9,062 nt of DNA from an uncultured Planctomycetaceae bacterium (GTDB lineage: Bacteria; Planctomycetota; Planctomycetia; Pirellulales; Pirellulaceae): contig CAIYOB010000076.1 in assembly GCA_903927685.1 (NCBI GenBank), positions 1 to 9,062 of the forward strand, in the 5' to 3' direction. The notes beneath the pieces are model-generated. The model had not been told where the DNA came from. It did not search any database and worked only from the letters and a program-made list of their open reading frames with translations. Made by a program: the position numbers and the translations under genes. Below, in pieces: positions 1-5,736 of this stretch; position 1 is the first letter of the stretch; each line of letters begins with the position of its first letter.

Positions 1-234
1 ACCCTTCCCTGGCTTCTTCTGTTAACCTCGCACCCTTCGGCGCGGTGCCGGTGGGGCAGTCGCCGTGGCGGAAAAACGCAACCCCAAAGGTCAGCCCCCC
101 CGCTGTCAGGGCTCCCCCCCGCGGTTTTCCTCCGCTCGCGCTGGCGGTACAATGAAAGGTAGACCCGCTGCTGTTGCGCGGGGCTTGTCGACGTGGCATC
201 GATTCGGAGGGCCCCCCCCACGAGGTTTGTTGCC
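1..234. other. Leader region upstream of pcm, no convincing gene
   Basis: No open frame here looks like a real protein; those present are rich in Pro, Arg and Gly, as expected from GC-rich noncoding DNA. Visible structure consists of three poly-C tracts (95-101, 114-120 and 212-219), a -10-like TACAAT at 148-153, and a possible Shine-Dalgarno GAGG at 222-225 before the ATG at 235. An in-frame GTG at 193 could lengthen pcm by 14 codons, but it has no good ribosome site. Nothing shows what gene lies to the left. Confidence 0.5.
125..153 (+). promoter_or_regulatory. Candidate promoter for pcm
   Basis: TACAAT at 148-153 matches the -10 consensus at 5 of 6 positions. It stands 17 nt after TTTTCC (125-130), a poor -35 matching 3 of 6. 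A start near 160 would give a leader of about 75 nt to the ATG at 235. The call rests on motif matching only. Confidence 0.3.
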
Positions 235-1089
235 ATGCGGATCGCAGGTTATCCACAGTCCGGCCTCTCCGGGCGCGGGACCGCAGGACGCCAGGTGGGG
301 CTCGTCGTTGCGGTCATCGCCAGCGCCGCCGTCGCCTCGGTGCTGATCTGGCCCGGCCCGAGTATCCGACCAAGGAGTCCTCCCATGCCCGCCGTTTCTG
401 AACCCCGAAACGTGGCCCCCCAGCCGGTCGCAGTGGCTCGGCAGGAAGCGGATCATTTCCGCGACTTGCGCCAGCGAATGGTCGAAGTGCAGTTGGCGGC
501 CCGGGACATCCACGACGAGCGAGTGCTGGACGTGCTGCGGCGAGTCCCTCGGCATTTGTTCGTGCCCGAGTCGCAGCGCGCATCGGCCTACGCGGACTGG
601 CCGCTGCAAATCGGTGCCGGCCAGACGATCTCGCAGCCCTACATCGTGGCGCTGATGACCCAGCTGGCCAAGCCCCGGCCGGAATCGCGGGCGCTGGACG
701 TGGGCACGGGATCTGGATACCAGGCGGCCGTGTTGGCCGAGTTATGCCGCGAGGTGTACAGTATCGAAATTGTCGAGCCGCTGGCCGCCGAGGCTCGTAT
801 CCGGCTGGCGGAGCTGGGCTATCGCAATGTCGAAGTGCGGTGCGGGGATGGGTATCGCGGTTGGCCGGAGCAGGCGCCGTTCGACGTGATTATCGCCGCC
901 GCCGCTCCGCCCCATCTTCCGGAACCGTTGGTCGAGCAGTTGGCTCCCGGCGGCCGGCTGGTCCTGCCGGTCGGAGAATGGGCGCAGGAATTGGTCGTGG
1001 TCGAAAAGCAGGCGGACGGCACGACGCGCGAGTGGACCGAAATCGGCGTGCGGTTCGTGCCGATGACGGGCGAAGCGCAGCGGCGCTAA
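235..1089 (+). CDS. pcm: Protein-L-isoaspartate O-methyltransferase with N-terminal membrane anchor
   Basis: This enzyme methylates L-isoaspartyl residues in damaged proteins using S-adenosylmethionine, which starts their repair. With the start at 235 (284 aa), the family region begins near residue 80. It contains DERVLDVLRRVPRHLFVPE (94-112), the family signature around TIS (131-133) in an IGAGQTISQPYIVALM context, the SAM-binding loop LDVGTGSGYQ (154-163), FDVII (216-220) and PGGRLVLPVG (238-247). Residues about 21-40 form a hydrophobic stretch (VGLVVAVIASAAVASVLIW) after several Arg, which reads as a signal anchor or signal peptide; from memory, planctomycete homologues often carry such extensions, so the enzyme may act outside the cytoplasm. 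The start is uncertain: ATG 235 has GAGG 9 nt upstream, whereas the internal ATG 385 has a better AAGGAG at 372-377 with 7-nt spacing and would give a 234-aa soluble protein. A GTG at 193 is also in frame. Product is secure; start is not. Confidence 0.93.
   Translation: MRIAGYPQSGLSGRGTAGRQVGLVVAVIASAAVASVLIWPGPSIRPRSPPMPAVSEPRNVAPQPVAVARQEADHFRDLRQRMVEVQLAARDIHDERVLDVLRRVPRHLFVPESQRASAYADWPLQIGAGQTISQPYIVALMTQLAKPRPESRALDVGTGSGYQAAVLAELCREVYSIEIVEPLAAEARIRLAELGYRNVEVRCGDGYRGWPEQAPFDVIIAAAAPPHLPEPLVEQLAPGGRLVLPVGEWAQELVVVEKQADGTTREWTEIGVRFVPMTGEAQRR
372..387 (+). promoter_or_regulatory. Strong internal ribosome site and alternative pcm start
   Basis: AAGGAG (372-377), then 7 nt, then ATG (385-387), in frame with pcm. 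It lies just after the hydrophobic anchor segment. Initiation here would yield a cytoplasmic enzyme of the usual family size, so two forms from one gene are conceivable. That is inference. Confidence 0.4.
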
Positions 1090-1259
1090 GGCGTAATGGC
1101 ACTGATCGCGTCGACGGAACTGGAAAACGTGTCTTCGACGTTGCCTCCGAAGACCTGGACGGTGCCGATGATGACCGCCACGATCGCGCCGAGCATCACG
1201 GCATACTCGATCACGGTCGCGCCCTGTTCCCGCCGCCAGAACCGCAGAATTGCGTGCAT
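1086..1259 (-). CDS. Flp/Fap-type pilin (class IVb prepilin)
   Basis: This 57-residue protein is the structural subunit type of Flp (tad) pili, exported and polymerised through the inner membrane after cleavage by a TadV/CpaA-like prepilin peptidase. The sequence begins MHAILRFWRREQGATVIEYA. A short basic leader ends at Gly13, the predicted cleavage point; Glu18 and Tyr19 sit at mature positions 5 and 6, the Flp hallmark; and a hydrophobic helix covers about residues 20-37. The C-terminal tail is short and polar. Length is typical of the family. No clear Shine-Dalgarno is visible before the ATG, although AGAG lies close upstream. The gene is convergent with pcm and shares 4 nt (1086-1089) with it, so the two stop codons interlock. 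No tad assembly gene (cpaB, rcpA, tadA) is in the window, so this pilin must rely on machinery encoded elsewhere. Confidence 0.87.
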   Translation of the reverse strand: MHAILRFWRREQGATVIEYAVMLGAIVAVIIGTVQVFGGNVEDTFSSSVDAISAITP

Positions 1260-1358
1260 AGCTCTAACCCGTTTGACGAAGACTGCCTGGTGAATCGCCC
1301 TACACCCTCGCTGGGGCTCCGCCGCCAGGGGCCAAGCTGACCGCTGGGCGAAGTCCGG

Positions 1359-1391
1359 CGCCCGTTCCCTCGCGGGCCCGCTTCCGGGCCT
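1359..1391 (-). repeat. Possible dispersed planctomycete-type intergenic repeat, copy 1
   Basis: Read on the minus strand this is AGGCCCGGAAGCG followed by GGCCCGCGAGGGA and a further GC-rich tail. It shares the order CCCG(G)AAGCG ... GCGAG(A)GGGA with the segment at 8626-8650 on the plus strand. I recall similar GAAGCG...GCGAGGGA units scattered in planctomycete genomes, but cannot confirm this here. Two diverged copies in a 9-kb window are suggestive only. Confidence 0.35.
1375..1390 (-). terminator. GC hairpin downstream of iscS, terminator-like without T-tract
   Basis: GGCCCG (1375-1380) pairs perfectly with CGGGCC (1385-1390) around a 4-nt loop, 26 nt past the iscS stop on the minus strand. 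No T-run follows, so intrinsic termination is doubtful. It may only be part of the GC-rich repeat described separately. Confidence 0.3.
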
Positions 1392-1415
1392 GATGCGCCA
1401 AGTCTAGGTCAGGAT

Positions 1416-2609
1416 TTACGAATCCCCGCGGAGTTTTCTCAAGCGAACGACGGCGTCGCTCACGGTTGCGACGGCAAAATCGATCTCTTCGGCCGTATTG
1501 AACCGGCCCAAGCCGAACCGCAGACTGGCTCGCGTCAGGTCGTCGCTTAACCCCAAGGCCCGCAGCACGTGGCTGGGCTCCGGGTCGGCCGACGTACAGG
1601 CGCTGCCGCTGGAGACGGCCAGGTCGCGCATGCTCAGCATCAACGCCTCGCCGTCCACATCCGCGAAATTGCAGTTCAAGTTGCCGCCCAGCCGCAAGTC
1701 GGCCCGCTCCAGCGCGGGGCCGTTCACGGCGACGCTGGCGACGCGGCTGCTCAGCCCGGCGAACATCCGATCACGCAGTTGCCGCTGCCGCTCGGCCTCG
1801 GCCGGCATTTCCTCGCGGCACAGCTGCAGCGCTCGAGCCAATCCGACGATGCCGGGCACATTCAGGGTCCCGCTGCGGCGGCCCGCTTCCTGGCGGCCGC
1901 CATCCAGTTGCGGTTCCAGCCGCACTTGCGGATTCCGCCGCCGGACATAGAGCGCCCCGCTGCCTTTGGGACCGTAGATCTTGTGCGCCGTGAAACTCAG
2001 CAAATCGACCTGCAACTGCTCGACATCCACCGGAATCTTGCCCACCGCCTGGGTTGCGTCCGTGTGCAGCAGGACACCCCGCTGTTTGCAGATCCGCCCG
2101 ATTTCCGCCAGCGGCTGAAGTACGCCGATCTCGTTATTGGCCAACATCACCGAGACCAGGACGGTGTCGTCGCGGAGTGCCGCGGCGAGTTGGTCCAAGT
2201 CGACAGTGCCGGCCTCGGCGGCCCCGTAAGGACGCACGGGCAGCAGGGTCACCTCGAACCCGCGGCGGGCCAGCTTGGCCAACGGGTCGAGCACCGCGCG
2301 ATGTTCCGTCACCACGCTCACCAGGTGCTGGCCGCGGCGGCCCGACCACTCGCACACGCCCCGGATCGCCAGGTTGTTGCTCTCCGTAGCACCGCTGGTA
2401 AACACGATCTCCCGCGGGGCCGCGTTCAGTTCGGCCGCGATGGACTGACGAGCCGCGTCGACGGCCTCTTTGGCGGCCCAGCCGAACGCGTGACTGGTGC
2501 TGGCCGCGTTCCCATACTGGTCGGTAAAGTAGGGCAGCATCGCATCCAGGACGCGCGGATCGACGCGCGTCGTGGCGTGGTTGTCCAGGTAAACACAACG
2601 GCCGAGCAT
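1416..2609 (-). CDS. iscS: Cysteine desulfurase, IscS/NifS family
   Basis: This PLP enzyme removes sulfur from L-cysteine as an enzyme-bound persulfide, giving alanine, and supplies sulfur for Fe-S clusters and often tRNA thiolation. The 397-aa protein is complete and close to the usual 390-405. It starts MLGRCVYLDNHATTRVDP, the class V aminotransferase opening. Visible residues include TSGATESNN (71-79), His103 in the VTEHRAV context, Asp184 and Gln187 in HTDATQAVG, the PLP lysine Lys210 in TAHKIYGPKG, GGRQEAGRRSGTLN (237-250), and the catalytic Cys338 in SSGSACTSADPEPSHVLRALG (333-353), a long-loop IscS-like pattern rather than SufS. AGGAG (complement of 2621-2625) lies 11 nt before the ATG, a rather long spacing. 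It stands alone: no iscU, iscR, iscA or sufE gene is adjacent. It is divergent from ung, with 129 nt between starts. A NifS-like assignment within the same family is the main alternative. Confidence 0.95.
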   Translation of the reverse strand: MLGRCVYLDNHATTRVDPRVLDAMLPYFTDQYGNAASTSHAFGWAAKEAVDAARQSIAAELNAAPREIVFTSGATESNNLAIRGVCEWSGRRGQHLVSVVTEHRAVLDPLAKLARRGFEVTLLPVRPYGAAEAGTVDLDQLAAALRDDTVLVSVMLANNEIGVLQPLAEIGRICKQRGVLLHTDATQAVGKIPVDVEQLQVDLLSFTAHKIYGPKGSGALYVRRRNPQVRLEPQLDGGRQEAGRRSGTLNVPGIVGLARALQLCREEMPAEAERQRQLRDRMFAGLSSRVASVAVNGPALERADLRLGGNLNCNFADVDGEALMLSMRDLAVSSGSACTSADPEPSHVLRALGLSDDLTRASLRFGLGRFNTAEEIDFAVATVSDAVVRLRKLRGDS

Positions 2610-2681
2610 ATTGACGTTGACTCCTGCAGATACCGGTGGCGTTTGGTTGACGCGCCAGAGACTCGCTTCCGGTTCTACGCC

Positions 2682-2687
2682 ATTCTA
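2682..2687 (-). promoter_or_regulatory. Candidate -10 element of iscS
   Basis: The minus strand reads CTAGAATGG, containing TAGAAT (5 of 6 to the -10 consensus), about 73 nt upstream of the iscS ATG. There is no good -35 at 16-18 nt. The same CTAGAATGG string occurs upstream of the PQQ-like gene (8622-8627), which modestly supports a role as promoter core. Confidence 0.3.
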
Positions 2688-2702
2688 GTCGTTCCCGGCC
2701 GG

Positions 2703-2731
2703 TTTACGACCCGGCTGCGCCCCGATACCAT
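2703..2731 (+). promoter_or_regulatory. Candidate promoter for ung
   Basis: TTTACG (2703-2708, 4 of 6 to -35) and TACCAT (2726-2731, 4 of 6 to -10) are separated by 17 nt. Transcription would begin about 2737-2739, virtually at the ung ATG, giving a leaderless or nearly leaderless mRNA. That fits the absence of a Shine-Dalgarno before that ATG. Confidence 0.3.
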
Positions 2732-2738
2732 ACGTGCC

Positions 2739-3422
2739 ATGAACCCGGAGTTACCACGATCCTGGGCCCGCGTGCTGGCCGACGAGGTGGCCGCGCCCTA
2801 TTTCCGTGAGCTGCAAGCGTTCGTCGAGCAGGAGCGGCGGCGGCACGCGGTGTATCCGCCGCCGGACGACGTCTTTGCGGCGCTGGCCCTGACGCCTTAC
2901 GAGCAAGTCCGCGTGCTGCTGTTGGGACAGGACCCTTATCACGGCGAAGGCCAGGCGCATGGGCTGTGCTTCTCCGTCCGTCCGGGCGTTCCGCCGCCGC
3001 CATCGCTGGTCAACATCTTCCGCGAATTGCACGCGGATCTGGGCTGCCCGATCCCGAACCACGGCTGCTTGGCCGCGTGGGCTCGACAGGGCGTCCTGCT
3101 GCTGAACACGGTGCTGACCGTCCGGGCTCATGAGGCGGGATCGCATTGCGGACGGGGCTGGGAGACCTTCACCGACTCGGTGATCCGCCGCGTGAATGCG
3201 CACAGCCACCCTGTCGTGTTCGTGCTCTGGGGACGGCCCGCCCGGCAGAAGCTGAAATGGATCGACCAGGACCGCCATGCCGTCGTCACCGCCGCGCATC
3301 CTTCACCGTTGTCGGCGCACCGCGGTTTTTTCGGCAGCCGGCCTTTCTCCGCGATTAACCAGGCCCTGCTCAGCCGCGGCCAGCCCGCTGTGGACTGGCG
3401 CTTGCCCGCGGAAGCCACTTGA
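2739..3422 (+). CDS. ung: Uracil-DNA glycosylase, family 1
   Basis: This enzyme excises uracil from DNA as the first step of base-excision repair, in the cytoplasm. The 227-aa length matches the family (E. coli Ung 229). Motifs in order are the water-activating loop GQDPYHGEGQAHG (63-75) with catalytic Asp65, the uracil-stacking Phe78 in LCFSV, Asn123 in LLLNTVL for uracil recognition, LWGRPARQK (163-171), and the DNA-intercalating loop HPSPLSAHRGFFGSRPF (187-203) with catalytic His187. All key residues are present. The open frame continues upstream to 1569, but that part is antisense to iscS and contains no glycosylase sequence. The ATG at 2739 puts MNPELPRSWARVLADE at the N-terminus, as expected for the family. 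No Shine-Dalgarno is visible. The gene is divergent from iscS and convergent with a small hypothetical gene, with a 20-nt gap. Confidence 0.96.
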   Translation: MNPELPRSWARVLADEVAAPYFRELQAFVEQERRRHAVYPPPDDVFAALALTPYEQVRVLLLGQDPYHGEGQAHGLCFSVRPGVPPPPSLVNIFRELHADLGCPIPNHGCLAAWARQGVLLLNTVLTVRAHEAGSHCGRGWETFTDSVIRRVNAHSHPVVFVLWGRPARQKLKWIDQDRHAVVTAAHPSPLSAHRGFFGSRPFSAINQALLSRGQPAVDWRLPAEAT

Positions 3423-3442
3423 GATACCACTGGACGCCGGGG

Positions 3443-3697
3443 TCATCGATCCCAGTCGTTGGCCGACGCTCCGTGCGGCGGCAGCGCGTTGCCAAAATCC
3501 TCGCGAATCGCTTCCGTGACCGCCGACATGTCGACTCGCGGCGGAGTCCACGTGGCCCCGGGCGGCCGTCCGGCACGCTTTCGCCGTTCCCGTTCCGACC
3601 ACTTCGTCTGAATGTGCTCGCATTCTTCCCGAATGGCCCTCGGCGATGGCGAGTAGGGCTGGTTCGCTCGTGCCGGTGGTTTGCGGAGTTCGTTCAT
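3443..3697 (-). CDS. Small hypothetical protein, 84 aa
   Basis: Function unknown. The start is well supported: GGAGGA (complement of 3706-3711) lies 8 nt before the ATG, one of the best ribosome sites in the window. The frame remains open 120 codons further upstream, but that extension looks noncoding. The protein is highly charged and hydrophilic, with no signal peptide or membrane segment. A Pro-rich start with PYSPSP (14-19) is followed by a predicted amphipathic helix AIREECEHIQTKWSERERRK (21-40), a basic stretch, WTPPRVDMS (50-58), and a second short helix TEAIREDFGN (61-70). It reads like the small conserved proteins of planctomycetes built around an IQ..WS..ER.RR helix, but this is from memory and has not been searched. 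Convergent with ung (20-nt gap); the compact layout supports a real gene. Confidence 0.68.
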   Translation of the reverse strand: MNELRKPPARANQPYSPSPRAIREECEHIQTKWSERERRKRAGRPPGATWTPPRVDMSAVTEAIREDFGNALPPHGASANDWDR

Positions 3698-3924
3698 GAT
3701 CCCTGTCCTCCCGCGATTCGCCTGGCGCCAGACTGCGACTGACGCCGCCACTCTCTCCCCGTCCGCCTGAGCCGTCAGGCCGCATTGGGCAACACCGCAA
3801 AAACTGTTCCGAAGCGTCGCGAGTCCACAGGCCCGCCCCGCGCCGCACGCGCTAAAGCCAGTGGAAGCGACCGGCAACACGCGTTCGACGGAATTGCCGA
3901 ATGGCGTTATACGCTCCCATTCGC

Positions 3925-3930
3925 TATGCT
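3925..3930 (+). promoter_or_regulatory. Weak candidate -10 element for the DUF1080 operon
   Basis: TATGCT in CGCTATGCTGACG matches 4 of 6 -10 positions, about 145 nt before the DUF1080 start. No -35 accompanies it. The palindrome and repeat at 3943-3991 begin just downstream, a position where a repressor could act. Weak evidence. Confidence 0.2.
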
Positions 3931-3942
3931 GACGACGGAGAT

Positions 3943-3991
3943 TGTGACACAGACGCGCACTGTGCGCGCCCTGTGACCGCACAGACGCGCA
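3943..3991 (+). repeat. Palindrome flanked by a direct repeat, possible operator
   Basis: CGCGCAC (3954-3960) and GTGCGCG (3962-3968) form a perfect 7-bp inverted repeat around a single T. A 12-nt direct repeat CACAGACGCGCA occurs at 3948-3959 and 3980-3991. Each copy is associated with an upstream TGTGAC (3943-3948 and 3972-3977), so a unit of about 17-20 nt is duplicated with a 3-nt insertion in the second copy. The position, 85-133 nt before the DUF1080 start, suits a regulatory site. Confidence 0.4.
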
Positions 3992-4075
3992 ATCCCTCCC
4001 ACCGGACGTGGCCTGGTGATCGCCACCTGCGGCAGTCGCCAGACGCGACGTCCCCATCCCTCAAGGAGCCCCACC

Positions 4076-4789
4076 ATGACACGAGACCAGCTTCACTTTG
4101 CGGCCAGCGTGGCCCTCGCGGCAACGCTGACGGCGCTGACCAGTCTCCACGCGGCGGATACCCAGCGAGTCTGCGAGCCTTTTAACGGCAAGGACTTGGC
4201 GGGCTGGAAGACAGTCGCGCCGCAAGGCAGCCAGTGGGTTGTCGGCCTGGCCAAGCTTGATCCCGCCAATCCGGCGCGGTTGATCGTGACCGAAGCCGCG
4301 GCGGACAAGGGCGAGTTCATCAATCGGGAAGCCCACGGAGTGGATATCTACAGCGAACAGGAGTTCGGTGATTGCACTGTGAACGTCGAAGTCATGGTTC
4401 CCAAGGGCTCCAACTCAGGCATTTACCTCATGGGCAACTACGAAGTTCAGGTCCTGGACAGCTGGGGCCGCGAGCAGGTCGGGCCGGGCGACATCGGCGG
4501 ACTGTACGGCGCGGCGGCCCCCAAGTTGAATGCCGCCAAAGCACCGGGCGAGTGGCAGCAATTCGTGATCGAGTTCCAGGCCCCGCGGTTCCAGGACGGC
4601 AAGAAAGTCGCCAACGCCGTGTTCAAGAAGGTCCTGCTGAACGGCAAGGTCATTCACGAGAACGTCGAGATGAGCGGCGTCACGGGCGGCAGCTTGGGAC
4701 GCGGCGAACAGCCGCGCGGCCCATTAATGTTCCAAGGCAACCACGGCGCCGTGGCTTACCGGAACATCTGCATCCAGGCCGTCGAGTGA
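4076..4789 (+). CDS. Secreted DUF1080 family protein (3-keto-disaccharide hydrolase domain)
   Basis: The 237-aa precursor belongs to the DUF1080 / 3-keto-disaccharide hydrolase family (PF06439), a concanavalin-like beta-sandwich domain greatly expanded in planctomycetes and Bacteroidetes. The ATG follows AAGGAG (4063-4068) by 7 nt. Residues 1-27 form a signal peptide with a hydrophobic core (FAASVALAATLTALTSL) and likely cleavage after HA (25-26), so the protein is exported. The single domain fills the rest: FNGKDLAGWK (36-45), the family core GSNSGIYLMGNYEVQVLDSWG (111-131), GDIGGLYGAAAPKLNAAKAPGEWQ (138-161), LLNGKVIHENVEMSG (187-201), and the terminal GPLMFQGNHGAVAYRNICIQ (215-234). A role in glycan or modified-sugar breakdown follows from the family name; the substrate cannot be read from sequence. 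The transporter gene starts 10 nt downstream on the same strand, so the two are probably cotranscribed. Confidence 0.93.
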   Translation: MTRDQLHFAASVALAATLTALTSLHAADTQRVCEPFNGKDLAGWKTVAPQGSQWVVGLAKLDPANPARLIVTEAAADKGEFINREAHGVDIYSEQEFGDCTVNVEVMVPKGSNSGIYLMGNYEVQVLDSWGREQVGPGDIGGLYGAAAPKLNAAKAPGEWQQFVIEFQAPRFQDGKKVANAVFKKVLLNGKVIHENVEMSGVTGGSLGRGEQPRGPLMFQGNHGAVAYRNICIQAVE

Positions 4790-4799
4790 GTCGAGCGAC

Positions 4800-5684
4800 A
4801 TGCGCGACAAGACTGCGGGGCGACTGCTGATCCTGACCGCCGCGGTGATGTGGAGCACCAGCGGCTTGTTTGCTAAGGCTCCCCTGTTTGCGGACTGGCC
4901 TTTGCAGGCCGCGGGGCTTCCCGTGCGCGGTCCGCTGCTGGCGTTCTGGCGGGCGGTCTTCGCCAGCCTGGTGCTGCTGCCTTTTGTGCGCCAGCCGCGG
5001 TGGACTTGGCAGCTCGTCCCGATGGTCTTGATCTACGCGGTCATGAACTACACGTTCCTGGCCGCCCTGACGCTGACGACCGAAGCGAATGCGATCTGGC
5101 TGCAGCACACGGCGCCCGCCTGGATCTTCGTGATCGGCGTGTTCGCGTTTCACGAGCCGGTGCATCCGCGTGACGGCTGGCTGCTCGCGTTCTGCCTGGC
5201 CGGCGTGGGGCTGATTCTGAGCTGTGAGTTGAGCGGCCAGGCGCCGGCGGGGATCGTGTTCGGGCTGCTGGGCGGCGTGACCTATGCCGGTGTCGTGCTG
5301 TCGCTGCGGCACCTGCGCGAACACGATGGTGCCTGGCTGGTGTTTTTGAACAACTTGACCACCGCCGTCCTGTTTCTGCCCTTCGTGCTGCACCACCAGA
5401 TCTGGCCCACCGGCCGACAGACCCTGGCCCTGGCCGTGTTCGGCATCTTCCAGATGGGCCTGCCCTACTTGTTATTCGCGCGCGGCGTGCGCCGCGTCAC
5501 GGGGCACGAGGCCGCGGGAATTGTGCTGCTCGAGCCGATCCTCGTGCCCCTCTGGGTCTACCTCGCCTGGCGGCACGTGCCGTCGTACCAGCCGCCCCAG
5601 TGGTGGACGCTGGCAGGCGGCGGGCTGATCCTGCTGGGCTTGGGATTGCGGTACCTCGGAGGGCGGAACAGCGCCGCACGGTGA
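4800..5684 (+). CDS. DMT-superfamily EamA transporter, ten transmembrane helices
   Basis: This inner-membrane permease of the drug/metabolite transporter superfamily has 294 aa, the normal size for two EamA repeats. About ten hydrophobic segments can be read: 8-25, 45-63, 71-90, 95-117, 126-143, 149-168, 178-198, 207-226, 238-257 and 268-287. The opening LLILTAAVMWSTSGLFAK is the usual EamA start, and TTEANAIWLQHTAPAWIFVIGVFAFHEP (93-120) and VTGHEAAGIVLLEPILVPLW (233-252) are the equivalent end-of-repeat segments of the first and second halves, each with its Glu-Pro. Family members export amino acids, nucleobases or other metabolites; the substrate cannot be predicted. The start codon is 10 nt after the DUF1080 stop, with only a weak GAG upstream, which suggests translational coupling within a two-gene operon. 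A link to export or uptake of a DUF1080 product is speculative. It is convergent with the PQQ-like gene (52-nt gap, no clear terminator). Confidence 0.92.
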   Translation: MRDKTAGRLLILTAAVMWSTSGLFAKAPLFADWPLQAAGLPVRGPLLAFWRAVFASLVLLPFVRQPRWTWQLVPMVLIYAVMNYTFLAALTLTTEANAIWLQHTAPAWIFVIGVFAFHEPVHPRDGWLLAFCLAGVGLILSCELSGQAPAGIVFGLLGGVTYAGVVLSLRHLREHDGAWLVFLNNLTTAVLFLPFVLHHQIWPTGRQTLALAVFGIFQMGLPYLLFARGVRRVTGHEAAGIVLLEPILVPLWVYLAWRHVPSYQPPQWWTLAGGGLILLGLGLRYLGGRNSAAR

Positions 5685-5736
5685 CGGAACTCGCCCTCGA
5701 CCGCCTCACCGGCGAACCGGGCCACACGGTCGGGCA

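Larger units (their letters stand above)
1260..1415. other. Spacer between pilin and iscS genes
   Basis: These 156 nt separate two minus-strand genes and hold no gene. They contain the GC hairpin at 1375-1390 just beyond the iscS stop, a repeat-like GC-rich segment (about 1359-1391), and a GC-rich stretch at 1302-1333. Any pilin promoter must lie here, but no convincing -35/-10 pair is visible. Confidence 0.5.
3698..4075. other. Divergent intergenic region between the 84-aa gene and the DUF1080 gene
   Basis: These 378 nt separate divergent gene starts and should hold both promoters. No protein-like frame is convincing; the longest, antisense from 4057, is an N-terminal extension of the 84-aa gene and has no family sequence. 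Visible elements are the Shine-Dalgarno of the 84-aa gene, a -10-like TATGCT (3925-3930), and a palindrome plus direct repeat at 3943-3991. The remainder, about 3712-3920, shows nothing I recognise. Confidence 0.5.

Noticed and set aside
249..257. Perfect DnaA box TTATCCACA, possible replication origin
   Set aside because: Single copy within the pcm N-terminal region, no clustered boxes, no AT-rich unwinding element and no dnaA/dnaN nearby.
106..609. 167-codon minus-strand frame
   Set aside because: Overlaps the pcm coding region and its leader in antisense; no recognisable motifs.
1569..2738. 390-codon upstream extension of the ung frame
   Set aside because: It is antisense to iscS, has no family sequence, and ung homology starts only at the ATG at 2739.
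3698..4057. 120-codon extension of the 84-aa hypothetical protein
   Set aside because: The strong GGAGGA sits directly before the ATG at 3697, and the extension covers the intergenic region with noncoding-like residues.
5685..5736. Terminator between the convergent EamA and PQQ-like genes
   Set aside because: No stable stem with a T-tract could be read in the 52-nt gap.
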